A stretch of 64,000 nucleotides of DNA from an uncultured Christensenella sp. (lineage in GTDB: Bacteria > Bacillota > Clostridia > Christensenellales > Borkfalkiaceae), in NCBI GenBank assembly GCA_910579525.1, contig CAJTUK010000001.1:1-64000 (forward strand). The letters are read 5' to 3'. Numbering within the stretch: the stretch's first letter is position 1; the number at the start of each line of letters is the position of its first letter. The position numbers were made by a program, and so were the translations under genes. The notes beneath the pieces are model-generated. The model saw only the letters and a list, made by a program, of their open reading frames with translations, ran no database searches and was not told where the DNA came from. Below are positions 62,737-64,000 of the stretch, one piece after another.

Positions 62737-63789
62737 ATGAAGAAAATTATGTTTTGTGGCGGCGGAAGTGCCGGACACGTGATTCCAAACGTGTCTTTGA
62801 TTGAAAATCTGAAAGAACTTTACAATTGCGTTTATATAGGCACCGATGGAATAGAGAAAGACATCTGTAAAAATAACGGCGTGGAATTTTACGAATGTGA
62901 AGCCGTTAAGCTTGTTCGCGGAAAAATTCTTTGTAATTTGACCCTGCCTATAAAATTGTTTAAAAGTATAAAATCCGCAGGTAATATTTTAGATGAGGAA
63001 AAACCTGATCTCGTTTTTTGCAAAGGCGGCTACGCATGCGTTCCGCCTGCGCTTGCGGCATACAAACGCGGCATCCCCATAATCACACACGAATCGGATT
63101 TAAGCGCAGGTCTGGCAAACAAATTCATTGCGGGAAAATGCGAAAAAGTTTTAACCTCTTTCCCCTCTACGGCAAAAAAATTTATACGCGGAATTTATAC
63201 CGGCACCCCTATGAGGGAAAATTTGTTTAACCGAGACAGAGCAGCAGCCAGAAAAAAGTTTGGATTAGATATGCGCCCCACGGTTATCGTGACGGGAGGC
63301 GGCAGCGGTTCTGAAAAAATAAACCGAAACGTCAGAAAAATTGCTCCGTCTGTCTGTAAAGATTTCAATATTTTACACTTATGCGGTAAAGGTAAAACTA
63401 TAAAAACAGACGTTTACGGTTACAAACAAATTGAGTTTGAAAACGATATGGGCGCGGTTTACGCTTGCGCGGACGCGGCTGTGTCCAGATGCGGCTCAAA
63501 TACCGCCAACGAGCTAATTGCGTTAAAAATTCCCACGCTGTTTATACCGCTTGAAAACAGACGGAGTCGCGGCGACCAAATTAAAAACGCCGAATATTTT
63601 TTTGAAAACGGTCTTTGCCGTATTTTAAGAGAAGGCGAGCTTGACGAGCAAAAACTTATACAAGAAATTTATGCTTTAATAAATGACGATCAATTAAAAA
63701 AGGCACTTGACAACAGTTGCGTCAAGTGCGGGAACGATAAAATAATAAAAGAAATTTTTTCTACTTTAAAAAGCTCTAAAATCCGATGA
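62737..63789 (+). CDS. murG: UDP-GlcNAc:lipid I N-acetylglucosaminyltransferase
   Basis: The 350-residue GT28 enzyme makes lipid II at the inner membrane face. It begins FCGGGSAGHVIPNVS and has VTGGGSGSEKIN and SRCGSNTANELIALKIP, a MurG-type donor-binding region. It is convergent with mntP and overlaps it by 14 bases. Confidence 0.93.
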   Translation: MKKIMFCGGGSAGHVIPNVSLIENLKELYNCVYIGTDGIEKDICKNNGVEFYECEAVKLVRGKILCNLTLPIKLFKSIKSAGNILDEEKPDLVFCKGGYACVPPALAAYKRGIPIITHESDLSAGLANKFIAGKCEKVLTSFPSTAKKFIRGIYTGTPMRENLFNRDRAAARKKFGLDMRPTVIVTGGGSGSEKINRNVRKIAPSVCKDFNILHLCGKGKTIKTDVYGYKQIEFENDMGAVYACADAAVSRCGSNTANELIALKIPTLFIPLENRRSRGDQIKNAEYFFENGLCRILREGELDEQKLIQEIYALINDDQLKKALDNSCVKCGNDKIIKEIFSTLKSSKIR

Positions 63790-64000
63790 GACCGTAACCA
63801 GACAAAACTATTTTTACGGCAATTAACATTAAAACCACTCCCCCCACTATTTCGGCAACGCTTGCTTTTTTGCGGAACAACTTGCCGACCCTGACGCCGA
63901 TTACTACGCCTACAAGGGAAATTATAAATGTTGTTACCCCTATTATTATAACGCTTATCCAAGCCCAAAGCTGAACGTCATTAACGCCGTTTAACATAGC
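63776..64000 (-). CDS. mntP: Manganese efflux pump MntP, C-terminal part
   Basis: The frame runs off the right edge, so about 74 C-terminal residues are visible. They contain VTTFIISLVGVVIGVRVG, KASVAEIVGGVVLMLIAVK and the short final helix, matching the second half of MntP (about 185 residues when complete). The start lies outside the window. Confidence 0.78.
   Translation of the reverse strand, partial: AMLNGVNDVQLWAWISVIIIGVTTFIISLVGVVIGVRVGKLFRKKASVAEIVGGVVLMLIAVKIVLSGYGLIGF

Overview
The window reads as chromosomal DNA of a low-to-moderate GC, Gram-positive anaerobe of the Clostridia type. Supporting genes are a bifunctional AdhE, an NfnA/NfnB-like pair, a rubrerythrin with N-terminal rubredoxin, a DnaD-domain protein, a DUF4364 regulator, type III pantothenate kinase and an ECF S component. 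Genus cannot be fixed from sequence alone.

Layout. Positions 1-4020 are the end of an integrated element: small phage/ICE-type genes on the minus strand, an XRE repressor with operator-like palindromes, a tyrosine recombinase, and a boundary formed by the 3' part of a tRNA-Leu gene (3961-4020) whose 5' part is missing here. Positions 4245-17121 hold a diversity-generating retroelement (DGR) read entirely on the minus strand. It has a promoter at 17093-17121, a reverse transcriptase with the DGR-type IGNQTSQ and YMDD motifs, an Avd-like accessory protein, an array of eleven 111-bp cassettes (R1-R11, numbered by rising coordinate), a terminator, and then a giant secreted target protein of about 2,703 residues. 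The target carries the same 111-bp variable repeat (R0) in a C-type-lectin-like domain near its N-terminus, on a long MBG/YDG-type stalk ending in one membrane helix.

The main discovery is the cassette array. All copies are exactly 111 bp. Seven (R1, R5, R7-R11) have adenine-rich variable codons and a long hairpin-bearing upstream flank. Four (R2, R3, R4, R6) have a short shared flank, and three of these look like adenine-substituted derivatives of specific array members. By hand comparison, 44 of the 52 differences in four template/derivative pairs (R5 to R0, R1 to R4, R10 to R2, R5 to R3) fall on adenines of the template. This looks like a multi-template DGR in which mutagenised copies also landed inside the array.

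Positions 17174-64000 are mostly conserved housekeeping and metabolic genes: a frameshifted AEC permease, gdhA, an amidohydrolase/TfoX pair, hom-coaX-S component, Nudix, DUF4364-TSCPD, nfnAB, a kinase-fold phosphotransferase, adhE, comEC, and a minus-strand run from dnaB to rpiB with pepF, UPF0210/ACT, lepB and sbcCD nearby. These are followed by a DnaD protein, degV, a BrkB-type protein, rubrerythrin, argS, ychF, divergent gapA and fba, murG and a partial mntP. Three complete tRNAs (two Ser, one Leu) and an IS3-type transposase remnant are present. A shared 18-bp motif precedes adhE, gapA and the AEC permease and may mark a common, possibly redox-responsive, regulator.
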